Assembly (NCBI GenBank): GCA_024529925.1
Contig: JAFEUB010000814.1
Coordinates: 1,751,501-1,815,500 of the forward strand
Length of the DNA: 64,000 nt
Reading direction: 5' to 3'
Source: Ophthalmolycus amberensis
Taxonomy: Eukaryota; Chordata; Actinopteri; Perciformes; Zoarcidae
Position numbers and translations under genes: made by a program. Under the pieces are notes generated by a model. It made no database searches. It saw only the letters and a list, made by a program, of their open reading frames with translations, and had not been told where the DNA came from. Of this stretch, positions 52,001-64,000 are shown one piece after another. Position 1 is the first letter of the stretch. Each line of letters opens with the position of its first letter.

Positions 52001-53459
52001 GTGTCGGGTCAATTAATTGGGGTACTTTGAACAAACTCCTGTTTTACACAATACAGTATCTTATGTGTGCTTCCAGAGAGATTCTTTCCAAATATGGGAT
52101 GGATTGCCATGAGATACAACACATATATTCATGGTCCTGAGAGGATAAAGCCTAATAACTTAAGTATTGATACTGTCATGCACACAGGCTCTGTTTCTTG
52201 CCACTGTTTTTTTCAATGCATTTTCTTGTATTTTCAATAGAATCCTGAAAGACTTTGCTGTAGTGAAGTGATGGCACATCCATGCCTGAGTGTATGCTAT
52301 TAATCCCGGCCAGATACCTAACGTACATTGCGGCTCCATTGTTCTTGCTTTAGGCCTCTGATGGGTTTGTCATGTGCCAGGTTTCCTTTCATCACAACAT
52401 CATTAAAACCCCTAATGTGACTTTGCCCTGTCATGCAGTATTCACTTTGCAAATCCTCTCTGAATTGTGAGGAGAGTAAAATGTTTAACTGAATAGCTTT
52501 GGTGCCTCTAAAGGCAATGTAGTCATGAATACCAAATGAGAACCGGCAATGTTTTCACACCTTGTTCTGACATTTTCTGTAATTGAGGTTGTAGAATTCA
52601 GGGATTGTAAATGATCTTCTTATTGACTGAGACGGTAATAGATGTGACCCACTCTGGCTGCTGAGAATCAGAGTGAGAAAAAGTCAATGACTGTTTTTAT
52701 CACAGTGATCCATATGAACGTTAAAGCTCGTTGCTCAGCAGTTCTTCTTGTAAAGTGATGTATCTTTAGATCATCTGGTCTGAATTGTATTCCCAAAATG
52801 AAGCATTAGGTTGGCTACACCTGATGTGTTTGTTGTTAGTTCAGTTTTGTCTGATAATATAATATGTATATATGATGTATGTAAACATGTCAGGAGGGTC
52901 TACATGATGCTTTTGAGATTATAGGTCCATCCTTCAAATGCTTATCTGAGCATTGAACTCGAGGACAGGCATTATGTCAGCCCCTGACACGGTCACCCAC
53001 AAGCACAGTTTTGCATGCTGTCCTTGGCTTTAAATGGTGCTTCTCCTGCCGTGCATATGTAGTACTGGTCATGGAAGCCTTATCCATCAAACATGGTAAC
53101 AACTTTCCCCTCTGACCTCCGTAATAACCCGGCCGCTGATGTCACTACACGCTGGCGTCATTGTTTCCCCAGCCTACTGTTGATGAGAAAGATGACATCA
53201 GCCCCAAATCAGCTGGAAGATACTTCCTCTGTACACGGCTGTCGGGAAAAATCTAAATGCCTAATTAGTATGCGTTTAATAATTAAAGAATGTTATACAT
53301 TTAACAGAAGCTCATCTCCTCTGTAGTGTTTAAGGCCTGTGTCCTTGTGCAAACTTTCACTGACACTAGGTCTTCAGCAAATGTTTAGTCTATTAAGAAG
53401 CAGTTGATTGCTGAAAGAACACGTCAGCTGTTTGTCCTGAATAAGAATGATAACAAACG
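49086..53459. other. ddah1 intron segment, no recognised feature
   Basis: Non-coding AT-rich DNA. The Cys-rich open frame at 50615-50965 (minus) has no splice context or family resemblance. Confidence 0.5.
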
Positions 53460-53763
53460 TGTAGAAAGCGTCAATACTTACGCAGGGCTCATTTGCGATA
53501 GAAAGTGACCTTTGTACTAGAACAAATTGTTAAAGTGTCCAGATACGTAGACGCCTGTGTGAAACGCGAAATGTGTGTGTTACCCTGTGCCAGCCCACTG
53601 CATGTTGTTTCCTGAGTATAAATACCAGAGAATCGGAGACAGATCTTCGAGCGGTCTTGATGTACATTCTGTATGTGAATCAACCCTGTCTCCTTCTTTG
53701 CAAAGAATAAATATCCAATGATGAATGATTTTTTACACCAGTCTCGAGTGAATTTTTCTAACA
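53460..53763 (+). mobile_element. Probable solo LTR
   Basis: Bounded by TGTAGAAA at the left and TTTCTAACA at the right (TG...CA, imperfect inverted ends). It has a TATA box (TATAAAT, 53617-53623) and AATAAA at 53706-53711, the spacing expected of an LTR with a short R region. No matching 4-6 bp target duplication was found and no internal retroviral genes are nearby, so the borders and the class are uncertain. Confidence 0.45.
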
Positions 53764-55595
53764 ACGGCACAGACCAAATTTCCCCGTCCTCACTTGGTCT
53801 CCTGCTCTGCTCAGTGGCACCCCCAGAAATGTTTCAAGTGTGGCCAGATTGGGCCACTGAAAAAGCCATAACTGAATTTCAGTATTTCTATTATGCTGTT
53901 GTAGTATATTGGCTAGTTAAAAACGATGTCAATAGGAGAGTAAGGGAATCACATACAGATATACTATAGTATCATAAATTTGTGTTTGCCACAGAGTTTA
54001 TTTTTGGAAAAAATTCAAAACCCAATGGAATAATGCCATTGGGTTATTGCTGAGGGAACCAGTGCGATATTTGCTTCTGGGGTTTGCCTACAAAAAACGT
54101 TATCCCTCCGAAAGGTTGACCCCATGACACCCTTTCAATGACATGATGATAATGATTATTTGGAATGCAAAAATAAATGTGTAAGGAAAATAATGCACAG
54201 ATAAATAAATAAACACATTCAATTATTAATAAATAAACTTGAAAAAAAAAAAAATGGAGGTAAAAAAAAAGGATAAATGTCAAAGTTGCGCACTTTTTAT
54301 TTTGCTAATAACATTGTACTCATCAACATTGTTCTCAAATTATTTGCTTAGATCTGGAAATGATGACAACCCTAAAGTCTGAAAAGGCAAGAAACACAAT
54401 CAGTCAGATGTTCATACAAGTTTTGAATAAACTCCCAGGTTATCCAAAGATAAATAGATAAATAGAGAAGAATAGAAAAAAAGGTGGACTGGTGAATATT
54501 ATGACCCAAACTACCTTCTGTAATCATCCATTGCCGTTTGATCTGTTTAGTTCTAAGTGACCATGTGTACTTTACAGATTTGGTAGCACAGCTTTCTTGT
54601 GCATTGAAAGATTATTACGGCCATCTCTGATCAGCTGAACTGTTGGCTTTGTTACGGCCTCTCCAATCATCTGACAGACTGTGTTTCTTGACCTGTCAGG
54701 CAGTCCTCTGATGTTGCCCTCTTCCCAGATCTTAGCAAAAACTTCGGTGATTAATGACGGCCACAACTACAAAAATCTTCCTTTTTGAAGTTCTTGGTCA
54801 GCTATAATCTGATTGAACATGCTTTTACTAATCGGAGGCAAATATGGTCAAAATTCAAAATAGATATCGCATATCAGATTCGAGCTCAGTGAAACGCTTA
54901 AGGCACCATTAGGTTTTAGCGCCAAACCGCTCTGAAGGAAAACAGCTGAACAGCCTTGCTTTTGTTAACACTCTATCAGACATAAACACAGCCCCACAGA
55001 CAAACGGCGAGGCAGACCGTGGGCGTGATAGACTAAACTCACTGATCAGGCAGCAACGGGAAGTGGATATGAAAACTAATCAGACGGAGGTAGGGTCTAG
55101 TCAGGGAAATAAGGTCAGAAAGCTCCCACTGTCGTCGTTGCTGCCCCCTCCTCTCTATTTCTCTCCATCTCTTTTTCTACCCCTCTAGCGGTAGCGTAGC
55201 CCCGATCCCAGCACCTGCTTTCCCAATCATCTCCTCCCAGCCATCCCACTCGGTGCAGAGTGAGCGCTGTGCTGTTCTACGGCCCGCTGACTTCAAACAT
55301 GAGCTACTCTAGGAATGATAATGACAGAAGCATGCCTGGAAAAATAGGATTGTCCTCCAGAAATACACTCTGCTCTTTGTGTTGCTGGTCATCTTTTTTT
55401 TGTGTGTGTGTATGTGTGGATATGCACGGGTCAGGTCTCAGCGCACAGAGTGATTGATGGTTGTTCTCTTCTACCTGTTTACCAGTGTTTGGATGTGATT
55501 GGCTGGGTGCGAGGCAGTAATAAAAGGCTGGCTGGGCAATAACAGGGATTGTTCAATCCCAAGAAGCACACCTGTCCAGTGCCAGAGCGGAGGAG

Positions 55596-55597
<2 letters not shown>
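53764..55597. other. ddah1 intron segment with an unassigned open frame
   Basis: A 64-codon minus-strand frame at 54572-54766 has unusually protein-like composition but no recognised family. The rest shows nothing. Confidence 0.4.

Positions 55598-55660
<63 letters not shown>
55598..55660. repeat. CA microsatellite
   Basis: About 31 uninterrupted CA units. Confidence 0.97.
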
Positions 55661-55661
<1 letters not shown>

Positions 55662-55914
55662 CCTGTGAGACATTCCCACTGTGCTCCATTTCACATTCCA
55701 GTCCTCTGACAGCATGTCTGCTTTTATATGATCACATTTAAGGTTTACAAAAACGTAAATGACACCTTTCGGTTTGAACGACTTGTTTGTTTTTGTTTGA
55801 CACTGTCTGCCATTTGGAGAAAAAAACCCGACGATTTTTCAGATGGACGTCACTGTTACACAGCCCTCCAGGCAGATCAATCTGTAGCTCTATCACTGCG
55901 TCTGTATTGATTCC

Positions 55915-55915
55915 C

Positions 55916-55962
<47 letters not shown>

Positions 55963-55963
55963 T
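55915..55963. repeat. TTA trinucleotide microsatellite
   Basis: About 16 uninterrupted ATT/TTA units. Confidence 0.97.
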
Positions 55964-58900
55964 TCTTTTAAGATGATATATTATGTCATCTGTGAAGGTT
56001 TATGGCCCTTCATTAGGTCATACACAGAAATTATATGCAGACTGATGGGGAAACTGGAGCGTGCACACCAATCATAAACTACAATTTAATGCACAATTTC
56101 ACATTATGGCCTCAAGCTCAATTACTTTTGACTCTTTTAGTGCAGAGTGCAAGTTAGAATTACATTACATAATGACATGGAGGGCAAAACGACACACTTT
56201 GTCACGTAGAACAAAGTGACCATGACAAGTTGAATCAACATTTGTGCTTGAACCATGTATGAGTCTTAAAACTTCAGCGGTTACATCATGCTTGTCAAAA
56301 TGCCGGCCACATGACGGATACAGCCGCAAACGGATGGTAAGTCACGCGTCCGGGGGGCATCAAGGTCTCCTCAGGAATGTCACCTGCTCAGCACTAGTCG
56401 GCACGACTCTTAGACTCATACATGGACGTATTGACCATGTAAGGCTCTGCTGCCAGCATGGATCATGACTCATTGACCTCATACAGCCTCATAGATCAAG
56501 AATGGACAGAGGGGGACACCTGTTTAATCATTTAGGTTAGTGATTCCCTCCCTCTTTGTCTTGTGACTTCTTGAAACACATCTATGCCTTATCACAAAAA
56601 GACATATGTTGACATGTCTGAAGGGTGATTGTTCATTCTCACTTTGTTTAATTGAAAACTTAATTGAGGCCTGAATGGGTAGAACTAGGCTGTAATTCAC
56701 AACATATAGATAGCGTTTCCTTTCTGTTAATCATCCTGCTTTGTTTAGAATGTAATGTAGTTTGTTTTAAAGAATGAGGCTGCTAGTACTCGATATTGTT
56801 GGTACTGTTTGCAAAGGCCATGAGAAGACCAACACAAATGACGTATTAGTTAGTGTTTTCATACTTTCTCACTTCCCCAAGCCCCTGGGTTGTTACTGTA
56901 GATTTTAATCCCTAGAAATGGGTCCCAAATATATACTTTCATTTTTTTACTGGCTCAGTAATTTCCTGAAATAGCTGGACACTGTAGTTTGTAGCAAACA
57001 TTACTGAAATAGTAGTGAATTGTGGGTCTATTCTCAGCAGTTATGGTGCGCTAGCGTTATATGGCATTATGGCAGAAGGATGGTGTATGTGGGATTGACT
57101 TAAACAACCTACAGTTCTCACGTTCTTCATAATGAAGAAATCCACCCGTGAGTTTTTAACAGTTATGGACAACAATGAAAGTCTATCAAACACAGGGAAA
57201 AGCTATTCTCAGGCTTTGGCTACACAGGCGATACTTCTTAGTAAGATACATTTAGAGTTGGTTTTGGTCTTGGTACCTAAATGTGGTATCATTGTAGCAA
57301 GAATTTTGATAGGAATGCTTGCACATCCCTCCTGACTTTAGGGATTCACCGTAAATAGAGCGGAAGAACAAACTGACCATTCATGGAGTCCGACACAGTG
57401 AGTAAAGAGTCGGCAAAAGGACAATGACTTATTCAACAGCTATTTCATGACTGGTGCAATGTACTGAAATTATACATCAGGAATGTAAAATATAGTATAT
57501 ACCAATAATAATACCATATCAGATCCCTTACTTACCCCTCTACTGAACTTGTATCCTTGGGAGATGTTTCAATTTCTTTTTTATTGACACCGACTTGTTA
57601 TGGAAGTGGAATCGCAATAATAACACTACTATGTTCTTCCACCTCAATTGTGATTCCCATTCAAGCACAATGACTAATGGAACAGAAGAAAGCGAGCGCC
57701 TTGAATTGATTGTTCTCACACAGAATGTCATTTGGCATCGACCCTCTTGCATTGTCCCAAATCGTCTTTGTTCATTTTGTTTGTTTCCTGCGGCCTTGAG
57801 GAGGAATTTACTTTTGTTTGACGAAATGCAGGCTGAGCATTTACAAAGAAACAATTTGGTGTCGATCCCAATCTTTTTTGTAAGAAGGAAGAGATTAACA
57901 TGTTGCCAAATTCCTCGTCATTCTTCCCATAGTTTGTCAGAGGAATCCGCATTTTCCTTCAGCTAACACTGAGTTCATCTTTCCCACCATCTGCGTAATC
58001 CTTTCAGATTGGGTCCATGACATCACCGGGTGATAGCAACATGAGAGCCGTCGGCTTCTTTGGGAAAAGTCTTCAATGGTTTGGGCCAGAAATCATAACA
58101 AAGTTTAAGGGATTTGGAAAGATTTTGCAGCGATGTACGCAAAGATTTTTTTCTGTCAGATCTTTTTCCTTTATGATGCAAGAGAAAATTGGATCCTGGT
58201 TTCCAATGCTTATAGTAAAAGCTTAGAGCTGGTCATGCTCGGCCTATTAACTCAGAGCAGAAGTTCGTCCAGGGTCCTTTGTGAATGGAAACCCCCCCCC
58301 CCCCCAAGTCACCCATAGGGTCTTGTTCACAGCAGAAACGACTCTGCTGCATCTGTTTCTCCTTCATTTACAGCCAGTTTGGAAGTTTAAGTTGTTTTTC
58401 AATTCAATCTTTTGCCTGCAAATGGTTAAATTGTCAGTTTACATCATGTGATTCAGTTTTCACTTCTTCGTTTTTGTAATCTCCTGTATTATGCAACTGT
58501 TATGCAGATTCCTCGAACCATCCAACAGGGATTTTTGGTGTCTGTAGAGACGGTGATGGAATAAGTGGAACTGAAACAGCACGGTCAGAATTAGTCACAG
58601 AAATAAGCCACGGTCTGATCTGAATTTATTGAGTACAGCCTCGTTCATCCCAGCCATCTGAACTGATGGCTTAGCTGCAAAGGAATAATGGATTAAAGAT
58701 GGAGAGGACAGGGCAAGAATATGTCAACTGAATCCTTTGTGACAGATATTGCATGCACTCACTGTCAAGTGAGCTAATGCACTGAAGTCTCATAGGGAAA
58801 CAAAATAATGTACATATTCCCATAGACTGGTTCTCGCAACGCCATGTTTCTACTAATTGAACAGTTGCTAAGATTTCTGTGCCAGCAGTTGGTCGGCTCT

Positions 58901-60109
58901 CTGTCGCTCTTTTCTTTGTCACTCCTATCATTTGAAACCGATGACCACGACTCACTTTGTATTATGGTGACATTGCGGGTGTGTAGGCGCAGAAAATGTG
59001 TCTGGTGTTTTACACCATGCACGGAGATCCTATTTAGACCAATGACTGCATGTCCTGAGCAGGGGGCTAAACGAGGCTAGGACCCCAAATGAAGAGTCGT
59101 TGTTCAGCACTCGCAAAGGTATTTGCCATCATGTAGGGCCCTGAACTGTGACTCCAAAGTGAGGTATTCCTCTTATCACTGGCATGAAGTCAGCTCACTT
59201 GCATATGTGCCTCAACAGCTGTTGATTAGACAGTTAAGGGTCTAACTTGGACTGAGTGTGTGCACGTGGATTCTTGTCTGATTAGTCGCATGCATGGCTG
59301 TGTGAGCGTTTGCCGATCTCTGTGAACTGCAACATGTGGCCTCTTGACCTCAAGGTTAGACTTTGTGGCCTTGCCCCTGTAAGGCAGAAGGCTGGGCATG
59401 CTTTGCCTCTTCATGCTTGCCATAATGAGCGCACTTTAGGTAGCTTGTTCATGTGTCACGTTTATTTAAAGGCCTGTGCATCTTAATCAGTATTCTGTTT
59501 CAGACGTGCAGCTGTGACGAAGCTGCCATTATGAGATCTGACATGCGGCAGGTTCCTTTGGATATACTTTGTTTTACAGCAGCACAGATATGACACATCG
59601 GTTTTCTGACAGCTCGCTCCTTAAAAAAAGATGTAAAACTGTTTCAACATAACTATCTAAGAATAGAAATATGTAGCAGCACAGACGGCGTTTTAGTGAC
59701 AGCCTGTGAAGTCACAGCCTGTGAAGTCACTGTACACAAAGCATATCAGACCATATTTGTCAAAATGAGACAATTGACAAACTGTGGCAATATTTTTTGG
59801 CCAGTTTCCCCAATATGTTTAAACAATATGTTACAAATATGAGCTTGTATTCGCGCTATTGTAAATTAAGATGTTGCGTTTTTAGATGGTTACATTTGTG
59901 ATGATTTAATTGGAAATTATTCCCATTTGTTTTGAGTGTATATATAACTATGTTAAAAGCCTTTCCTCTCATCAAGGCCAGATTATGATGTGCAGTATCT
60001 TCACACTGCACATGACTGAACAGGCATTTGTCATTCTCATTGTAAACTATGGTCTCTCAAATGATTTATTTTGCTTATCCTTCTTCTCTAAGGTACAGGA
60101 AATCTTGGG
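55964..60109. other. ddah1 intron segment, no recognised feature
   Basis: No exon recognised. A 16-bp tandem duplication (cagcctgtgaagtcac) lies at 59701-59732, and a poly-C run at about 58291-58303. Confidence 0.5.
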
Positions 60110-60253
60110 GATTTGTTGAAGCAGTTTTAAAGATTTATTTGGCCATTTTGCCTTTATTGGATAGGTCACAGTCAAAATACAGGACAGGAAATGGAGGGGA
60201 AAGGGAGTATGACATGCAACAAAGGTTCCTGGCTGGAAAAGATCATGAGGCAT
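60110..60253. repeat. Dispersed teleost repeat, short
   Basis: ggccattttgcctttattgg, then gacaggaaatggagggga and tgacatgcaacaaaggt match from memory a short interspersed repeat frequent in fish. It is diverged and no borders are clear. Confidence 0.5.
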
Positions 60254-61625
60254 TCACTCAGTATTTGGTATGTATCTTAAACTCTAAGCCACCAGCTGTA
60301 TAGCCAAAGTTGTAGCAAAATACAGTAGCTCATATTCTAAGAAAGCCACAAACTTGCACCTATATTGGTAACAAATTCCCACTGAGTAAAAGCTGTCAAA
60401 TGAAGTGGTGTGACTGCTTATCAGCTGGAGAGACATTTTGAAAAAATCCACCTGCAAAACGACTGTTGGTTGGTTAAAGATAACAATCATCAGAGAGGTG
60501 CATCGCCTTGTGATGTGTGGAGTACTAAACCGTTTTCATCCAGCGGCGGTGGAGCAGACTGCAGTAAATATTAGCCTTAATGGTGCAAAAACATCAAGAA
60601 CTGCAGAGGAGGGGGAGGCTTTGGATCGAAGCTACTTAGAATTCCAACAATGTTCCAGTTCAGACCTAACACCAGGAGCTTTTCTGTACGTGTGTGTGTA
60701 TTGCATGGGCCGCTGGAATGGAACAATGTAAGACCAAGTGGTAACCGTGGAATTTTCTCTTCATCTGCTTTAAGCTTTCCTCAACCACCGCTGATGCTGC
60801 CAGACACCATCTCTAGATGATAACAAAAAGACTAACGAGCTGAGCGAAATATTCTAACCTAAACTAATCCTAGCTTCTCCAGCACACCTACGCACAGACA
60901 GGCACGTATACATACACGCACAACTTAAGGCTCAAAGTATTCAAACCCTTATAAGGTAAAATTGCAGGTCGGTTTAGAGTGAATCTGTTTTGCAGCGTCC
61001 CGGCGAGCTTTGGTATTTGCGGCTGGGAAAAGCATCAAGTATGCAGAAAGGACATCCTTCAGTGTTTGTTTTCTCTGCTTCCCTGTATGCATCCTGTGGT
61101 TCTGACTGACTGGCTGCTGGCATTACGTAAAAGCCAGACTCCGTGCTTATATATTTTTTTCCACCTTAGTTTTTGGTGAATGATTCAGCAGAGCCTGACT
61201 AAATGAATGTTTTCAGAGCCTGGTTATGAGTATAAACATCTTTCCATTTTTTTTGGCCTGACGTGCTGATAGTTCCACATTTGTGGTTTGTCTATGTGTG
61301 TATATTGCACATTTCAGGCTACGTGACATTTTATGCGTACACGTGCCATTTTTCTAAGCATTTGCAGATTCTGGTATTTTTTTGGTAAAGTATTGATTGA
61401 TATGTATCTGCGTGTATGTGTTATGTTTGTGTGTGTGTGAGTCTGTGTCAGTGTTAGTGCATACCTGAGCTCCCAGCTATGTAGTTAATCATGTCCACCT
61501 ATGGTTATTCAATAAACCCTGATACAAATGGCGACTCACACCACAGCTATCCCACAATGCCCCCTTCTCCTCTTTTTATCACCAACTAGTAATTATGTGC
61601 TCCAGTGAGAGGCATGCAACTCGCT

Positions 61626-61641
61626 TACACACACACACACA

Positions 61642-61686
<45 letters not shown>
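61626..61686. repeat. CA microsatellite
   Basis: CA units with a single TA interruption at about 61648. Confidence 0.97.
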
Positions 61687-61688
<2 letters not shown>

Positions 61689-64000
61689 GGACAAGCACTC
61701 TGCTTGATTAGCAAACCTAATGAATCGCCTTGCTCTGTATTCCAGGAACATTCCATAAAGCAGAGGGCCATATAATTGCTTTTTACCTACAGAACTGCAA
61801 CAAGCATTACCGCACAACTGCTGCCATCTCCTCCTCTTCATTAAACCTCATCTGCATCCAACACTACCCGCACCTCATACCTCAACCGGACTCTTTCTGC
61901 TTTTGGACCTACAAATAAAATCATTCTCTGATGCCACATAAACTTGCTAGACTTTGTTTTTATGCCGTCATTGAATAAAGGGATTTCCTGTATTGTTGTA
62001 ATGGTTGTCTGTAGTATAAAACCACAGGATTACCATCCAACTCTGCAGCTTTTAGCTCATTGTTTTGCTTCTTCAGCCAGACTGTATAGTTGAGTCTCAC
62101 CTCTCTCATAAATCCTCCATATAAAAACCATAGACAGCAGTTTCCAGTTAACAAGCTCCAAGTGTTTGCTTCCTGTCCAGCATGAAACAGCAAAGAGATC
62201 AAACTAGCCAAAAAGCTACCAAACAAAACAAGTTTTTCTCTGTAGTTTGCAAAGACCAAAACCGATCTAAAACATTGCAAAATTTGGACTTATATCCTTC
62301 ATGTGGCAGAAACATGAATTCAACTGGATAGTCAAGCTGCACTGTAAAATTTGTGATTCAGTAATTGTTTGCCAACAAATGAACTTCGTCACACTCTTAA
62401 GGCATTATCATGTTTGATATGTGATCCTAGATTCACAGTGGCTGTTGGATCTATAAGCAGGCAGCTGTTTTGAGCTAATGGGCAAAAACCCCTCCGTACA
62501 CTATTGTACCTGCTCAGTACCTGACTAGTTAGCGACTAGCTGGTGAATGTAGTGGACCATTTAGCAGCCAAAGATGTGGTGTGAGACCAAAAACAGAGCT
62601 AAAAGAGAGTGAAAATTAGCAAACAACCCAACTGCTCACAAGTTCAAGTCGATCATCTCTGGTGCTTAAAAAAAACTAGTCAAATGCACAAGTCCAACAG
62701 GGATTTTAGATTTCACAGTTTCAAATATCAGATTATTGATTGATGATTACAACATCTTCCCTCACTAAAAGTCAAAGAGCATGCTATACATACAGTAGGT
62801 AATCATGCATCAGCGCCCCTAAATTGCAAAGGTTGTGGTTGTCTGGCTGGTAATGGTACAGAAAATCAACTAACAAAGTGTTGCACAGTACCTTAATGCA
62901 TACTGACAGACAACAGGATAGGAATATAGGACCATACATTTGAATCTACTGTCCAGATGTAATTACCACTCATGTTGCTCACTCATGTGCAGTCAGGACA
63001 AGTGCAACAGTTTAACTTGGATTTGATTTGATTTTCAGATTTATCTGAAGTTCATCCTGCATCCTAAGGTGTACACTGCTTAACATGTGGTGGGCACATT
63101 AAATGAATACATTCTTCTTTTTTTCCCTAAATATTCCTAATAGTCCTATGTGCGGTTAGACGTTTAAATTTGTGAGATTATCAAATTTGAGCTGGCACAA
63201 TTTCCCTATAATTCTAATGCAGATAGGTGCAGTGTCAGTGTGTGTGTATGTGTGCATTTCTTGATCATACTCTGGTTTACCTTTGGCTTTTACACCAACA
63301 GCTATAGCGGTAATCTGCACACTGGATTGAAAACACGCTAGCGTAGGAAGACATGTTGTTTTCCCTCACAAGTGGAGCCACAGTCAAGTTTGCACATCAT
63401 GCATTCTTTGTTAGCTTAAGTTTCCATGTTGAAGCAAAGACTTTCCTACCAGCTTCACTCACCCAATGAGGTCACACCATCCAGAATCCCGAGAATGTCA
63501 AGAATGGCGAGGTTTAAGAGCTTCTGAACAGCACTATAGGTTATCAGATGGAAGGGGGCTGATTGAGAGGGGAGGTCGAAATGTGATCCATTTCTATAAC
63601 GGCGAAATGAAGTAGGGGGGGAGGGAGTGGCACGCTTACCTTATAGCTGCTTTTCTAATCTGTGATCCACCTATAGCAGATGCCAGGACCTCACTTCAAC
63701 ACGACTTCATTTACATTGTTTTTAATCTGATGTGGACACCTTTAGATGATTACATTATCCAGATACTAAGGGCTGCATTCTAAACTAAAGTCTTAATTTG
63801 TCAGACAGGGAATGTCCTAATTTAACCTTGAAATCAGTTAAAGATTAAATTGGATTACTTGTGAGATCAAAATCAGTCTGAAACTGCAGAAGTGAACCAG
63901 TTTGTAACAAAGCCAAATGCTGGTGTTTTGTGTTTTTTTTTTAGGTGAAATGTATCATTTGGGCTCAGTCTGTCTAATTCCATACAAACACCTTTGTAAA
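61687..64000. other. ddah1 intron segment, no recognised feature
   Basis: AT-rich sequence to the window end. Open frames are short and without resemblance to known proteins. Confidence 0.5.

Noticed and set aside
55471..55741. Val/Cys and Thr/His repeat proteins
   Set aside because: Translation of the CA microsatellite.

Overview
The window looks like nuclear DNA from a ray-finned (teleost) fish. It has intron-containing vertebrate genes, abundant AT, CA and CT microsatellites, teleost-type CR1/L2 retrotransposons, and hAT and TTAA-flanked DNA transposon remnants. Three genes are recognised: the last exons of znhit6 (+), a complete ccn1/cyr61 (-), and exon 1 of ddah1 (+). As I recall the human locus, its order and relative orientations are the same (ZNHIT6, CCN1, DDAH1). 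No bacterial-type operon, CRISPR array or rRNA gene was seen.

Layout. 1-980: remnant of a minus-strand CR1/L2-like LINE holding an AT microsatellite. 3249-12100: three terminal coding exons and the 3' UTR of znhit6, whose protein is a box C/D snoRNP assembly factor. 12100-17400: intergenic. 17405-20205: ccn1, five exons, each of exons 2-5 carrying one CCN domain, 375 codons, with a TATA box, a CRE-like site and SRF/TEAD-type motifs upstream. 20240-27338: shared upstream region of the divergent ccn1 and ddah1 genes, holding a 428-bp TTAA-flanked element. 27339-27632: ddah1 exon 1, coding for 98 residues. 27633-64000: most likely ddah1 intron 1, since no further exon was recognised. This intron holds an L2-like LINE with an uninterrupted 984-codon ORF2, a hAT element with perfect ends, TTAA-flanked repeats, a probable solo LTR and several microsatellites.

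The three host genes are not known to share a pathway; their linkage is ancestral synteny. ccn1 encodes a secreted, integrin- and heparin-binding matricellular protein expressed as an immediate-early and YAP/TEAD/SRF-responsive gene. ddah1 encodes the cytosolic enzyme that breaks down asymmetric dimethylarginine and so relieves inhibition of nitric oxide synthase.

No wholly new system is claimed. The points most worth checking are an apparent frame break (or a 19-nt acceptor shift) in a znhit6 exon, a CArG box plus M-CAT cluster upstream of ccn1, a 183-bp tandem duplication of unknown origin inside the 3' region of the LINE, and the loss of the catalytic residues in that LINE's ORF1 esterase-like domain.
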